Shown: positions 1 to 8,109 of the stretch, piece by piece
Layout: every line of letters starts with the position of its first letter
Numbering within the stretch: position 1 is the first letter of the stretch
Assembly (NCBI GenBank): GCA_902606105.1
Contig: CACLFK010000006.1
Coordinates: 1-52,035, forward strand
Length of the DNA: 52,035 nucleotides
Reading direction: 5' to 3'
Origin: an uncultured Pelagibacteraceae bacterium
Lineage (GTDB): Bacteria > Pseudomonadota > Alphaproteobacteria > Pelagibacterales > Pelagibacteraceae
The notes under the pieces: generated by a model
What the model was told of the DNA's origin: nothing
What the model saw: only the letters and a program-made list of their open reading frames with translations
The model's database searches: none
Position numbers and translations under genes: made by a program

Positions 1-909
1 AATAAAAATATATTTTACAAGATTTTTGGAGATGAAAATCAAATCCTAGAATTAATTGAAAATAAAGTAGATAACAAATTTTATGAAATAATTCATACAG
101 ATAAGGTTATCAAGAGTACAGATAGTCCTTTAGAAGGAGCTAAAAGAGGTAAAGAAACTAGCATGTGGCTTGCTATTCAGAGTGTAAAAGAGAAAAAAGC
201 GGATATAGTTATATCTGCTGGAAACACCGGAGCTTTATTAGTTGTAGCTAAACTAAATTTAAAAATGATTGAAAATATTGACAAACCTGCTTTGTCTGCA
301 CTTTGGCCAAATAAAAAAGGAATGAGCGTCGTATTAGATTTAGGTGCAAATATTGAATGTAGTTCAAAAAATTTGATTGATTTTGCGATCATGGGTGCTT
401 CTTTATATACGTCACTCTATCCAGAAGATAAACCTAATGTAGCATTATTAAATATTGGATCCGAGGAATTAAAAGGGAATGAAATAATAAAAGAAACTTT
501 TCAAATTTTAAATGAAAAAAATTCCAAAAATTATAACTTTGCAGGCTATATTGAAGGAAATCATCTAATGGATGGAGAGGTTAATGTAATTGTTTCTGAT
601 GGTTTCACAGGAAATGTAGCTTTAAAAACTGCTGAGGGAACAGCAAATTTTATTACCAGTGAGTTAAAAAAAACAATGACTGGAAATATTATGGGTAAAA
701 TTTCCTCTTTATTAAACATTTCAAATTTAAAGAAATTTAAGAAAAGACTAGATCCGAGATTGTATAATGGTGCAATTTTTATTGGGCTAGACTCACCAGT
801 GGTTAAAAGTCATGGTGGTACGGATTATGTGGGTTTTTCAAACTCACTAGATGTTTGTCATAGAATTGTAAAAGGTAATTTGATAGAAAAGATTAAACAC
901 AATATTTAA
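1..909 (+). CDS. plsX: Phosphate acyltransferase PlsX (5' end outside window)
   Basis: PlsX makes acyl-phosphate from acyl-ACP, the first committed step of the PlsX/PlsY route to phosphatidic acid; it is a peripheral membrane enzyme. The reading frame is open from base 1, so 302 C-terminal residues are visible and the N-terminus (family length about 330-350) is cut off by the window edge. An internal ATG at 163 is not the start, because family-like sequence (IIHTDKVI, then RGKETSM) lies upstream of it. Family landmarks include VISAGNTGALLV, the LDLGAN block and the VSDGFTGNVALK segment. The gene is followed 2 nt later by ihfA, the usual alphaproteobacterial plsX-(fabH)-ihfA neighbourhood; fabH is absent between them here. 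Confidence 0.95.
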   Translation, partial: NKNIFYKIFGDENQILELIENKVDNKFYEIIHTDKVIKSTDSPLEGAKRGKETSMWLAIQSVKEKKADIVISAGNTGALLVVAKLNLKMIENIDKPALSALWPNKKGMSVVLDLGANIECSSKNLIDFAIMGASLYTSLYPEDKPNVALLNIGSEELKGNEIIKETFQILNEKNSKNYNFAGYIEGNHLMDGEVNVIVSDGFTGNVALKTAEGTANFITSELKKTMTGNIMGKISSLLNISNLKKFKKRLDPRLYNGAIFIGLDSPVVKSHGGTDYVGFSNSLDVCHRIVKGNLIEKIKHNI

Positions 910-911
910 AA

Positions 912-1211
912 ATGAGAATAAATTTAACTAAAAAAGACTTAGTTAATTCAGTTTATATGCAACTTGGTTTTTCCAAGCAAATTTCAGAAAATTTAATAGA
1001 AGATTTTTTAGATACAATTATCACAAATATTAAGACTGAAAAAAAATTAAAATTGTCAAAATTTGGCACTTTCTCTATAAGACAAAAGAAATCAAGAATA
1101 GGAAGGAATCCTAAAACTAAGGAACCGAAAGTAATTTCTAGTAGGGAGGTTGTTTTATTTAAGCCATCGAAAGAATTTAAAGAATTTATTAATATGAAAG
1201 AAAATGGATAA
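912..1211 (+). CDS. ihfA: Integration host factor alpha subunit
   Basis: A 99-residue member of the HU/IHF family, which bends DNA as a dimer with a beta subunit and supports recombination, transcription and nucleoid structure. It has the family signature: KLSKFGTFSIRQKK, then GRNPKT at residues 64-69, where the proline that intercalates into DNA sits in the beta arm. The N-terminal LTKKDLV helix and the position after plsX and before a MerR-type gene favour IHF alpha over HU. It starts 2 nt after plsX, so it is probably co-transcribed. The 3' end overlaps the next start by 8 nt. Confidence 0.92.
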   Translation: MRINLTKKDLVNSVYMQLGFSKQISENLIEDFLDTIITNIKTEKKLKLSKFGTFSIRQKKSRIGRNPKTKEPKVISSREVVLFKPSKEFKEFINMKENG

Positions 1212-1566
1212 GTCAGAAAATGCTTACAAAACTATTGGAGAAGTTGCAAAAATTTTAAAACTTCAAGCTAATAAAAATGGTATCCTTCCAACGCATGTAA
1301 TTAGATTTTGGGAGACACAATTTAAACAAATTAAGCCTAAAATATTAAATTCTAATAGAAGATATTATGATGAAAAAACAATCAATCTTTTGAAAAAGGT
1401 TAAGTTTCTATTAAAGGAACAAGGCATGACGATTAATGGTGTAAAAAAGATACTAAACAGTGAAGTTACGTTAAAGCTTGACGAAATTGCAGATAAATCT
1501 ATAAAAGTTGCAAATTTAAAAAATAAGTTAGTTAAGATATCTAAAATTATAAAAGAATTAAAATAA
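1204..1566 (+). CDS. MerR-family transcriptional regulator
   Basis: A 120-residue winged-helix DNA-binding protein. Residues 10-20 (TIGEVAKILKL) form the MerR helix-turn-helix. RFWE (34-37) and NRRYYDE (51-57) are the wing motifs, followed by a leucine- and lysine-rich helix. No effector-binding cysteines are visible, so this is not a metal sensor of the MerR/CueR type. It overlaps ihfA by 8 nt, which suggests translational coupling. A MerR-type gene directly after ihfA is a common alphaproteobacterial arrangement; its target is not evident. Confidence 0.85.
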   Translation: MDKSENAYKTIGEVAKILKLQANKNGILPTHVIRFWETQFKQIKPKILNSNRRYYDEKTINLLKKVKFLLKEQGMTINGVKKILNSEVTLKLDEIADKSIKVANLKNKLVKISKIIKELK

Positions 1567-1567
1567 T

Positions 1568-1759
1568 ATGGCAAAAAAAACACATGTTAAGGTAAGACTC
1601 GTTCCTGAAGCTAAGCCTGATAGCTCTTTCTTTTACTACGTAAAAAAACCTGCAGGTGGTGAAAAAGCAAAAGTTAAGCTTTCAGCAAAAAAATATAATC
1701 CAGATACTAGAAAGCATGAAGTGTTTGTGGAGAAGAAATTACCTCCACACAGTAAATAA
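1568..1759 (+). CDS. rpmG: 50S ribosomal protein L33
   Basis: A 63-residue basic protein of the large ribosomal subunit. It opens with MAKKTHVKVRLV and carries the YNPDTRKHEVFVEKKL segment that matches the L33 core. There are no cysteines, so this is the zinc-free (C-) form of L33. The gene starts 1 nt after the MerR gene, so it probably ends the plsX-ihfA-merR transcript. It converges with the chorismate mutase gene, whose stop codon is immediately adjacent. Confidence 0.93.
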   Translation: MAKKTHVKVRLVPEAKPDSSFFYYVKKPAGGEKAKVKLSAKKYNPDTRKHEVFVEKKLPPHSK

Positions 1760-2050
1760 CTATTTCTTTTTAAAATTTCTTTTTTCGTATTCAATATAAG
1801 CCCAAATCATATTCTTCCAAATCCTATTTGTTATTTTTGGATCTATATTATTTTTAACTGATTTTTTTTTTATATTTTTTAAAATTATATTTATTCTTTT
1901 TTGGTCAATAATTTGATTTTTTTTATCTTTTAGTTTGAGAACCTTTTTAACAAGATTTGTTCTTTTTTTTATAATTTTGAGGAGAGAATTATCAAGTTTA
2001 TCTAATTCAATTCTAATTTTACTTAATTTTTTTCTCTTTAAAGGCGACAT
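1760..2050 (-). CDS. Chorismate mutase, AroQ type (probable)
   Basis: A 96-residue all-helical protein of the monofunctional AroQ fold, which rearranges chorismate to prephenate for phenylalanine and tyrosine. The first helix reads IRIELDKLDNSLLKIIKKR. Arg13, Arg30 and Lys41 keep the spacing of the E. coli catalytic Arg11, Arg28 and Lys39, and Arg52 matches the next arginine. The residue after Arg52 is isoleucine where the family normally has a catalytic glutamate, so activity is less certain than fold. It is encoded alone, convergent with rpmG and divergent from ctaA. Confidence 0.75.
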   Translation of the reverse strand: MSPLKRKKLSKIRIELDKLDNSLLKIIKKRTNLVKKVLKLKDKKNQIIDQKRINIILKNIKKKSVKNNIDPKITNRIWKNMIWAYIEYEKRNFKKK

Positions 2051-2093
2051 TTATATATTTGGATTATTAAAAAAATATTATATTTAAACGCTT

Positions 2094-3122
2094 ATGTACA
2101 CTGTTAATACAAAAATTAATAATCAATTATCTGTTTGGTTAATTTCAATGTTTATTATAATTTCTATTATGATTGTAGTTGGTGGCTTAACAAGACTAAC
2201 TGACTCTGGTCTATCAATAACAGAATGGCAATTATTTTCAGGATTACTTCCACCCCTAAATCAAAACGATTGGATATTATACTTTAATTTATACAAAGAA
2301 ATTCCTGAATTTAAATTACAAAACTTCAACATGACTTTACAAGAATTTAAAGTAATTTTTTGGTGGGAATGGGCGCATAGATTTTTAGGTAGAGTAATAG
2401 GATTGTGCTATATAATCCCACTTATATATTTCTCTTTCAAATTAAAAATCTCAAAAATTCTTAATTTATATTTTATTTTTTTTCTTATTTGTTTTCAAGG
2501 ATTTATTGGTTGGTATATGGTTAGCAGTGGTCTTGTCGATAGGGTAGACGTTAGTCACTTTAGACTATCTATACATTTATTAATCGCTTTTCTGATTTTA
2601 TCATTAATTTTTTGGAATTATTTAAATTATCAAAAAAAATATAACAAAGTTGAAAATGGAATAAATTCTATTATTCCATTTGTATTTTTACTTTTAATTT
2701 TAACACAAATTGTAATTGGTGCATTTGTTTCTGGAATGGATGCTGGAAAAATTTATAATTCCTGGCCTCTTATGGATAATACTTATTTTCCAAATGATAA
2801 TAATGTTGAGAATTTATTTAAATTATCTGCTTTTAGTGATCCTTCATTAGTTCAGTTTATACATAGAAACCTCGCATATTTAATTTGTTTATTTTATGTG
2901 CTGATATTTTTTAAAGTGTATAAAAATAAAATAATTAAATTATATAGATCAGTTAATATTTTAGGATTTTTTATAATTTTACAGATTGTTCTAGGAATAT
3001 TTACAGTTGTACTTGGTGCACAAATTTACATTGCTGCAGTACACCAAGTAAGTTCTATTTTTTTAGTAACTTCTTCTATTTATTTTTTCTTTATAAACAA
3101 AAGACCTAACTTACTGCTTTAA
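2094..3122 (+). CDS. ctaA: Heme A synthase (COX15/CtaA)
   Basis: An inner-membrane oxygenase that turns heme O into heme A for cytochrome c oxidase. The 342 residues form about eight membrane segments. Histidines sit where the family places its heme ligands: H95 in WWEWAHRFLGR, H155/H161 in SHFRLSIHLL, H257 in FIHRNLAYL and H317 in AAVHQVSS. The conserved GLTRLTDSGLS follows the first membrane helix. This is the proteobacterial/mitochondrial (type 2) architecture. Its 3' end overlaps the 3' end of metY on the other strand by 17 nt, so there is no room for separate terminators. Confidence 0.93.
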   Translation: MYTVNTKINNQLSVWLISMFIIISIMIVVGGLTRLTDSGLSITEWQLFSGLLPPLNQNDWILYFNLYKEIPEFKLQNFNMTLQEFKVIFWWEWAHRFLGRVIGLCYIIPLIYFSFKLKISKILNLYFIFFLICFQGFIGWYMVSSGLVDRVDVSHFRLSIHLLIAFLILSLIFWNYLNYQKKYNKVENGINSIIPFVFLLLILTQIVIGAFVSGMDAGKIYNSWPLMDNTYFPNDNNVENLFKLSAFSDPSLVQFIHRNLAYLICLFYVLIFFKVYKNKIIKLYRSVNILGFFIILQIVLGIFTVVLGAQIYIAAVHQVSSIFLVTSSIYFFFINKRPNLLL

Positions 3123-4434
3123 GTTTGCCTTTTGAGGATTTATTTAAAGCTTGATCTAAATCTTCAATAATATCATCAATATGTTCGATACCTATACAAA
3201 GTCTAACATAACTTTGTGTTACACCCGATGCAGCAAGTTCTTTATCGTTTAATTGGCTATGTGTTGTGCTAGCTGGGTGAATAGCTAAACTTCTAGCATC
3301 TCCGATATTTGCTACATGATAAAACATTTTTAGGGACTCAATGAATCTTTTGCCAGCTTCAATTCCACCTTTTAGTTCTATTCCAACCATTGGTCCATTT
3401 CCACCTTTAAGGTACTGTTTGGCTCTATCTGATATATGCTTATCGTGTTCAGTCGAGTAAATTACTTTGGTTACTTCCTTGTGTTTTTTTAAAAAATTAA
3501 CAGCCTTGTGAGCATTGTCACAATGTTGTTTCATTCTTAAAGCTACAGTTTCAAGTCCCTGTATAATTGCAAAAGCGTTGTCTGGAGGACATGCCGACCC
3601 TAGGTCTCTCAATAAGCAAACTCTTGCACGTACAGAAAAAGGAACATTAGCGCCTGTCATCTCAGGCACAGCTTTGCCCCATATAACATTATTGTAGCTT
3701 GCGTCTGGTTCATTGAATAATGGCTGTCTTTTTGCATCAGCTGTCCAATCAAAATTACCACTATCTACTATACTGCCAGCAATTGCTGTTCCATGTCCGC
3801 CAATATATTTTGTTAAAGAATGAATAACTACAGCGGCACCATGCTCTATGGGCTTACAAATTACAGGTGCAGCAGTATTGTCCATAATTAGAGGAATATT
3901 ATATTTTCTTCCAATATCCGAAACTTCCTTAATTGGAAAAACTCTTAAATATGGGTTAGGTAAAGTTTCACCATAAAAAGCACGTGTGTTATCGTCAATT
4001 AATTTTTCAAAATTTTTAGGATCACTTGGATCCGCATATCTTATTTCAATACCAAGTTTGCTAAGTGTGTTATTAAATAATGATACAGTGCCTCCATATA
4101 GATCAGTTGAACTCACAATGTTATCACCAGCTTGAGCGACATTTAAAACAGCAAAAGTTGAAGCTGTTTGACCAGATGAAACAGTAACACAAGATAAACC
4201 GCCTTCAAGCGCAGCAATTCTTTTTTCTAACACATCATTTGTTGGATTCATTATTCTGGTATAAATGTTTCCAAATTCTTTTAGTGAAAATAAGTTTGCT
4301 GCATGCTCTGTACTGTTAAACTCATAAGATGTAGTTCTATATATAGGTACAGCTACAGCATTTGTAGCAGGATCACTTCTGTAGTCTCCACCATGGACCG
4401 CAATAGTCTCAGGATTATTTCTTTTGTTACTCAT
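3106..4434 (-). CDS. metY: O-acetylhomoserine aminocarboxypropyltransferase (sulfhydrylase)
   Basis: A PLP enzyme of the Cys/Met metabolism family that makes homocysteine from O-acetylhomoserine and sulfide in the cytoplasm. The 442 residues carry IVSSTDLYGGT, LIMDNTAAPV and the PLP lysine in HSLTKYIGGHG. The long length and the C-terminal YVRLCIGIEHIDDIIEDL fit MetY rather than MetB or MetC. The start at 4434 is chosen because GGAG lies 6 nt upstream and MSNKRNNPET matches family N-termini. Two SAM-responsive riboswitch-like elements fill its leader, so it is probably shut off when S-adenosylmethionine is plentiful. Confidence 0.93.
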   Translation of the reverse strand: MSNKRNNPETIAVHGGDYRSDPATNAVAVPIYRTTSYEFNSTEHAANLFSLKEFGNIYTRIMNPTNDVLEKRIAALEGGLSCVTVSSGQTASTFAVLNVAQAGDNIVSSTDLYGGTVSLFNNTLSKLGIEIRYADPSDPKNFEKLIDDNTRAFYGETLPNPYLRVFPIKEVSDIGRKYNIPLIMDNTAAPVICKPIEHGAAVVIHSLTKYIGGHGTAIAGSIVDSGNFDWTADAKRQPLFNEPDASYNNVIWGKAVPEMTGANVPFSVRARVCLLRDLGSACPPDNAFAIIQGLETVALRMKQHCDNAHKAVNFLKKHKEVTKVIYSTEHDKHISDRAKQYLKGGNGPMVGIELKGGIEAGKRFIESLKMFYHVANIGDARSLAIHPASTTHSQLNDKELAASGVTQSYVRLCIGIEHIDDIIEDLDQALNKSSKGKLKAVS

Positions 4435-4440
4435 AATATA

Positions 4441-4500
4441 CTCCTTTTTTAGTGCTTCAACATTATGTAAGGCGCACAATATAGTTCAAATGCCTACCGA
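4441..4500 (-). promoter_or_regulatory. SAM-V-like riboswitch, RBS-proximal member of tandem pair
   Basis: On the minus strand a stem GTAGGC / GCCTTAC (one bulged base) encloses an AU-rich loop ATTTGAACTATATTGTG. The loop-side GTGC can pair exactly with GCAC just downstream as a pseudoknot, followed by CTAAAAAAGGAG. The layout matches the SAM-II/SAM-V aptamer core (GATTTAACCGTATTGC ... GTAGCTAAAAAGG in the classical SAM-II). The 3' pseudoknot strand runs into the Shine-Dalgarno GGAG of metY, so ligand binding would hide the ribosome site. SAM-V has been described in marine bacteria, including SAR11. The ligand is inferred. Confidence 0.75.
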
Positions 4501-4509
4501 TAGTTTTCT

Positions 4510-4560
4510 GAAAATTCCTCTTTAGCAGTTTAAAGCCCGCAATAGGATCAAATCGGCATA
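4510..4560 (-). promoter_or_regulatory. SAM-II-like riboswitch, upstream member of tandem pair
   Basis: The minus strand reads GCC GATTTGATCCTATT GCGGGC, then AACTGCTAAAGAGG, a near copy of the SAM-II core. GCC/GGC can form the first stem. GCGG can pair with CTGC as the pseudoknot, where the downstream element uses GTGC with GCAC, so pairing is kept while the bases differ. It ends about 75 nt before the metY start, too far to mask the ribosome site directly, so it may act on transcription or RNA stability. A SAM-II/SAM-V tandem has been reported in the marine riboswitch literature. Confidence 0.7.
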
Positions 4561-4604
4561 ATCTTTTTATCAAATTAAGACCTATTTTCAAGGTAAATAT
4601 AAAA

Positions 4605-4632
4605 TTGACATTGAATTTAATAATAGTATTAA
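4605..4632 (+). promoter_or_regulatory. Candidate sigma-70-type promoter for rplM-rpsI
   Basis: TTGACA at 4605-4610 and TATTAA at 4627-4632 are separated by 16 nt. The predicted transcription start would lie only a few bases before the rplM ATG at 4643. No Shine-Dalgarno is visible there, so the rplM mRNA could be nearly leaderless. This is a motif match in AT-rich DNA and remains tentative. Confidence 0.35.
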
Positions 4633-4642
4633 TCCTCGCACA

Positions 4643-5101
4643 ATGACAAAATTCCTTAAAAAAGACCAAATAACATCATCTTGGTACGAAATTGATGCAA
4701 CTAATGCAGTTGTTGGTAGATTGGCTACAGTTGTTTCAAATATTATAAGAGGAAAAAATAAAACAACTTACACTCCACATTTGGATGATGGTGATTTTGT
4801 AGTTGTTAAAAATATTGAACAAGTAAAATTCACAGGGAAAAAATTTCAAGACAAAAAGTATTACAGACATACAGGTCACCCTGGTGGTATTAAGATTGCT
4901 ACACCTGAAAAATTACATGAAAAAAAACCAGGTGAAACTTTAAAACTTGCGGTTAAAAGAATGTTACCTGGTGGTGTTTTGGGTCGAAAACAATTAACTA
5001 AATTAAAAATTTACTCAGGTAACGATCATCCACATTCTGCACAAAATCCTACAGTCATCGAATTAAAAAATTTGAATAGAAAAAATTTAGTTAGAAATTA
5101 A
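4643..5101 (+). CDS. rplM: 50S ribosomal protein L13
   Basis: A 152-residue early-assembly protein of the large subunit. It has the family blocks WYEIDATNAVVGRLAT, YRHTGHPGG and AVKRMLPGGVLGRKQL, followed by LKIYSGNDHPH. It is followed 1 nt later by rpsI, the universal rplM-rpsI pair. The start at 4643 gives the standard N-terminus, but there is no Shine-Dalgarno upstream. It is divergent from metY across a 208-nt region shared with the metY riboswitches. Confidence 0.97.
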   Translation: MTKFLKKDQITSSWYEIDATNAVVGRLATVVSNIIRGKNKTTYTPHLDDGDFVVVKNIEQVKFTGKKFQDKKYYRHTGHPGGIKIATPEKLHEKKPGETLKLAVKRMLPGGVLGRKQLTKLKIYSGNDHPHSAQNPTVIELKNLNRKNLVRN

Positions 5102-5102
5102 T

Positions 5103-5540
5103 ATGGAAAATACTCAAACAAGTTCAAAATCCCCTAAAATTAAGTTAGATTTTAAAGACAGTAAATATGCAACTGGAAGAAGAAAAACCTCTATAGCTAA
5201 AGTCTGGTTAAAAAAAGGATCTGGTAAAATATATGTAAATGGAAAATTATTTAGTGATTATTTTGCTGATGAAACTCATAAAATGCAAATTACAAGACCT
5301 TTTGAAATTATAAATCAGTCTACAGACTATGATGTTAGATGTAGTGTTAAAGGTGGTGGACCAACCGGTCAAGCTGGTGCAATGGTTCATGGCATATCTA
5401 AAGCACTAGTTTTATTTGATGAAAATTTAAAAGGTAAATTAAAAACAGAAAAACTTACCACTAGAGACTCTCGAGCAGTAGAGAGGAAAAAACCTGGTAG
5501 AAGGAAAGCTAGAAGAAGCTTTCAATTCTCTAAAAGATAA
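5103..5540 (+). CDS. rpsI: 30S ribosomal protein S9
   Basis: A 145-residue small-subunit protein whose basic C-terminal tail reaches the P site. YATGRRKTSIAKVWL, the KGGGPTGQAGAMVHGI core and the ending KARRSFQFSKR are diagnostic. An acidic/serine N-terminal extension of about 20 residues precedes the conserved domain, as in many alphaproteobacteria. It is co-transcribed with rplM. The stop is followed by a run of eight T, but no preceding stable hairpin is evident, so I do not call a terminator. Confidence 0.97.
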   Translation: MENTQTSSKSPKIKLDFKDSKYATGRRKTSIAKVWLKKGSGKIYVNGKLFSDYFADETHKMQITRPFEIINQSTDYDVRCSVKGGGPTGQAGAMVHGISKALVLFDENLKGKLKTEKLTTRDSRAVERKKPGRRKARRSFQFSKR

Positions 5541-5573
5541 TTTTTTTTTAATATTTAACTGTTATAATATAAA

Positions 5574-6596
5574 ATGCCTAAGCTTAATGCATTAGTCGCT
5601 GGATCAACTGGATATATTGGTACTCAATTAATTAAAATATTAGTTAAGCACAAATATATAAATATAAAATATTTATGTGGTAATTCTACTGTAGGCAAGA
5701 GTATTTCGTCCTATGAAAAATCGTTATCAAAATACAAATTACCTAAAATAAAAAAATTTAATAAAAATTTATTAAATAATGTAGATATAATTTTTACTGC
5801 ACTACCAAATGGTGAAGCTCAAGATATATCTAAATATCTTAGTAATCAAAAAATTTTAATTGATTTATCTGCAGATTTTAGACTTGAAAAAGCTTCAGAA
5901 TATAAAAAATGGTACAAACAGAAACATCGAGCAATTAAACTTATAAAAAAAAGTATTTATTCACTTCCTGAAATTAATAGAAAAGAATTAAAAAATTATA
6001 ATATTATATCAAGCCCCGGTTGTTATCCGACATCTATTCTTTTACCACTAATACCTTTGTTTAAAAATAATTTAGTTAATGTTAAAAACATAATAATAGA
6101 CTCAAAATCTGGTTATTCCGGTGCTGGACGTGGTGTTCATAATAAATATAAAAATAAAAATTTATATGAATCTTTAAGCGCTTATGGTGTTGGTAATCAC
6201 CGACACAATTCCGAAATAGATCAACTGTTAAAAAAATTTACAAAGAAAAAAATTGAGGTTAGCTTTACACCTCATTTATCCCCAATGTTTAAAGGTATAT
6301 TAAGTACTATTTATTTAGATTTGAATAGAAATACAACTCAGTCAAAAATTCTAAGATTATTGTCCAAATTTTATAAAAAAGATAAATTTGTGAAAGTTAC
6401 AAAGCCAAATACTTTAATAAGCACAAATGATGTTATTAATACTAATAATTGTTTAATTTCAGTATGTAAATCAAAATTTAAAAATAAAATTATAATACTT
6501 TCAGCAATAGATAATTTAATAAAGGGTGGAGCAGGACAAGCAGTTCAAAGCTTAAATAATAGATTAAACTTTCCAGAAAAAACTGGATTATTATGA
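5574..6596 (+). CDS. argC: N-acetyl-gamma-glutamyl-phosphate reductase
   Basis: An NADPH-dependent cytoplasmic enzyme that reduces N-acetylglutamyl phosphate to its semialdehyde in arginine synthesis. The 340 residues start with the dinucleotide motif AGSTGYIGTQL. They carry the thioester cysteine C150 in SSPGCYPTS and the downstream GVGNHRHNSEI and FTPHLSPMFKGI blocks. It overlaps the next start by 4 nt (ATGA), making it the first gene of an argC-lipoprotein-hom-permease transcript. In many alphaproteobacteria argC also directly follows rpsI. Confidence 0.95.
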   Translation: MPKLNALVAGSTGYIGTQLIKILVKHKYINIKYLCGNSTVGKSISSYEKSLSKYKLPKIKKFNKNLLNNVDIIFTALPNGEAQDISKYLSNQKILIDLSADFRLEKASEYKKWYKQKHRAIKLIKKSIYSLPEINRKELKNYNIISSPGCYPTSILLPLIPLFKNNLVNVKNIIIDSKSGYSGAGRGVHNKYKNKNLYESLSAYGVGNHRHNSEIDQLLKKFTKKKIEVSFTPHLSPMFKGILSTIYLDLNRNTTQSKILRLLSKFYKKDKFVKVTKPNTLISTNDVINTNNCLISVCKSKFKNKIIILSAIDNLIKGGAGQAVQSLNNRLNFPEKTGLL

Positions 6597-6820
6597 GATT
6601 AATATTATGTATATTTTTGTTAGTGTTTCTTAATAATTGTTCTTTAAATAAAGATTCTCAATATTGGACAGAGGGTGTATTTAAAAAGAAAGATGAGCAA
6701 AAAAAGCTTTCAAAGATTTTAAAAAAAACAAAAGATATAAGGTCAATGACACTTGAAGAATATAAAATATATATAGAAGACTATACAAAAAAAAGTAATT
6801 ATCCTGATATTAATAAATGA
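6593..6820 (+). CDS. Small lipoprotein of unknown function
   Basis: A 75-residue protein with a short signal peptide ending in a lipobox-like FLNNC (Cys16), so it is probably lipid-anchored and periplasmic. The mature part is charged and helical with SKILKKTKDI and TLEEYKIYIEDY. No known domain is recognised. It overlaps argC by 4 nt and hom by 4 nt, so the three are probably translationally coupled. The link to amino acid synthesis may only be positional. Confidence 0.75.
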   Translation: MRLILCIFLLVFLNNCSLNKDSQYWTEGVFKKKDEQKKLSKILKKTKDIRSMTLEEYKIYIEDYTKKSNYPDINK

Positions 6821-8109
6821 AAAAAAAATTTAACATCGCTGTTGTAGGTTTGGGTCAGGTAGGATTATATCTTTTAAATGAACTTAAAAATAAAAGAAAA
6901 AATTTAGAACTTATTACTGGAAAAAAAATTAATGTAGTAGCTATTTCAGCTAAAAATATAAAAAAAAAAAGGAAATTTAAAATAAATAAAAAAATTTTTT
7001 TCTCAAATCCCTTGGATATATTCAAAAAGACCAAGGTTGACATTTTATTTGAAGCTATAGGGTTATCGAACGGAATATCAAAAAAAGTTGTTGAAGCTGC
7101 TTTAAAAAATAAAATTCATGTAATTACTCCTAATAAAGCATTAATTTCAAAGCATGGAGATTTATTAGCAAAACTAGCAGAACAAAATAAAGTTAATTTA
7201 CAATTTGAAGCATCTGTTGCAGGCGGTATTCCAATACTGAAATCAATAAAGGAAGGACTAGCTTCAAATAAAATCTCAAAAGTTTATGGAATTTTAAATG
7301 GTACTACTAATTATATTTTATCTGAAATGGAGAATACAAATGAATCATTTGAAAGGGTTCTTAAAAAAGCGCAAAAGTTGGGATATGCAGAACCAGGTAA
7401 TCCTAAACTGGATTTGAATGGTTTTGATGCATTCGCAAAAGTAAGAATTTTGTCTGCACTAGCTTTTAATAATAAAATTTCCAAACATAAATGTATTATG
7501 GAAGGAATAGAAAACATAGATTTAAAAGATATTAAGATTGCAAATCAATTAAATCTGAGAATAAAATTATTAGGTATTTCAGAAATTATTAATAATCAAT
7601 TGTTTGAAACTGTTCATCCATGTATGGTTAGTAATAATTCTTATATTGGTAATGTTAGCGGCGTAATGAATGCTGTTATTACACAAGGTAAACCAGTAGG
7701 TGAAAGTATTTTACAAGGTGAGGGTGCTGGTCCTGGACCAACATCATCATCTTTATTATCAGATCTGGTATCTATTTTAAGAGGTAATTCAAACAATCCA
7801 TTTGGTACACCTTCTTCCTTAAGAAAAAAATTAAAACCTTTTAATAGTAATAATTATACTAATTCTTTATACTTAAGATTTGAAGTTAAAGATAAATCTG
7901 GTGTTCTATCAATGATCACTAACAGACTAGCAAAATACAATATTTCAATAAAAAGAATTATTCAAACGCCTGATAAACTAAATAAAAAAGCTACAATAGT
8001 TATAATTACTCATAAAACTTCCGAAATTAATTCAAAAAATTGTTTATCAATTTTTAAAAAAAATAAAAATATTCTTAAGTTTCCAACATTAATTAGACTT
8101 TATAATTAA
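6817..8109 (+). CDS. hom: Homoserine dehydrogenase
   Basis: A cytoplasmic enzyme that reduces aspartate semialdehyde to homoserine, the branch point to threonine and methionine. The 430 residues have an N-terminal NAD(P) fold (VGLGQVGLYLL), the catalytic-domain signature GILNGTTNYILSEME, and an ACT domain from about residue 350 (RFEVKDKSGVLSMITNRLA) for feedback control by an amino acid, usually threonine. It is the monofunctional form, not fused to aspartokinase. Its product feeds the homoserine esters used by MetY, encoded nearby. The stop TAA shares its last A with the ATG of the next permease. Confidence 0.95.
   Translation: MKKKFNIAVVGLGQVGLYLLNELKNKRKNLELITGKKINVVAISAKNIKKKRKFKINKKIFFSNPLDIFKKTKVDILFEAIGLSNGISKKVVEAALKNKIHVITPNKALISKHGDLLAKLAEQNKVNLQFEASVAGGIPILKSIKEGLASNKISKVYGILNGTTNYILSEMENTNESFERVLKKAQKLGYAEPGNPKLDLNGFDAFAKVRILSALAFNNKISKHKCIMEGIENIDLKDIKIANQLNLRIKLLGISEIINNQLFETVHPCMVSNNSYIGNVSGVMNAVITQGKPVGESILQGEGAGPGPTSSSLLSDLVSILRGNSNNPFGTPSSLRKKLKPFNSNNYTNSLYLRFEVKDKSGVLSMITNRLAKYNISIKRIIQTPDKLNKKATIVIITHKTSEINSKNCLSIFKKNKNILKFPTLIRLYN

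Noticed and set aside
163-909. plsX starting at ATG 163
   Set aside because: The frame is open to base 1 and the upstream codons encode conserved PlsX sequence, so this ATG is internal.
3515-3697. Plus-strand ORF of 60 codons inside metY
   Set aside because: It lies wholly antisense to a strongly conserved enzyme and has no recognisable protein features.
5541-5573. Terminator after rpsI
   Set aside because: A run of eight T is present, but no stable hairpin precedes it.
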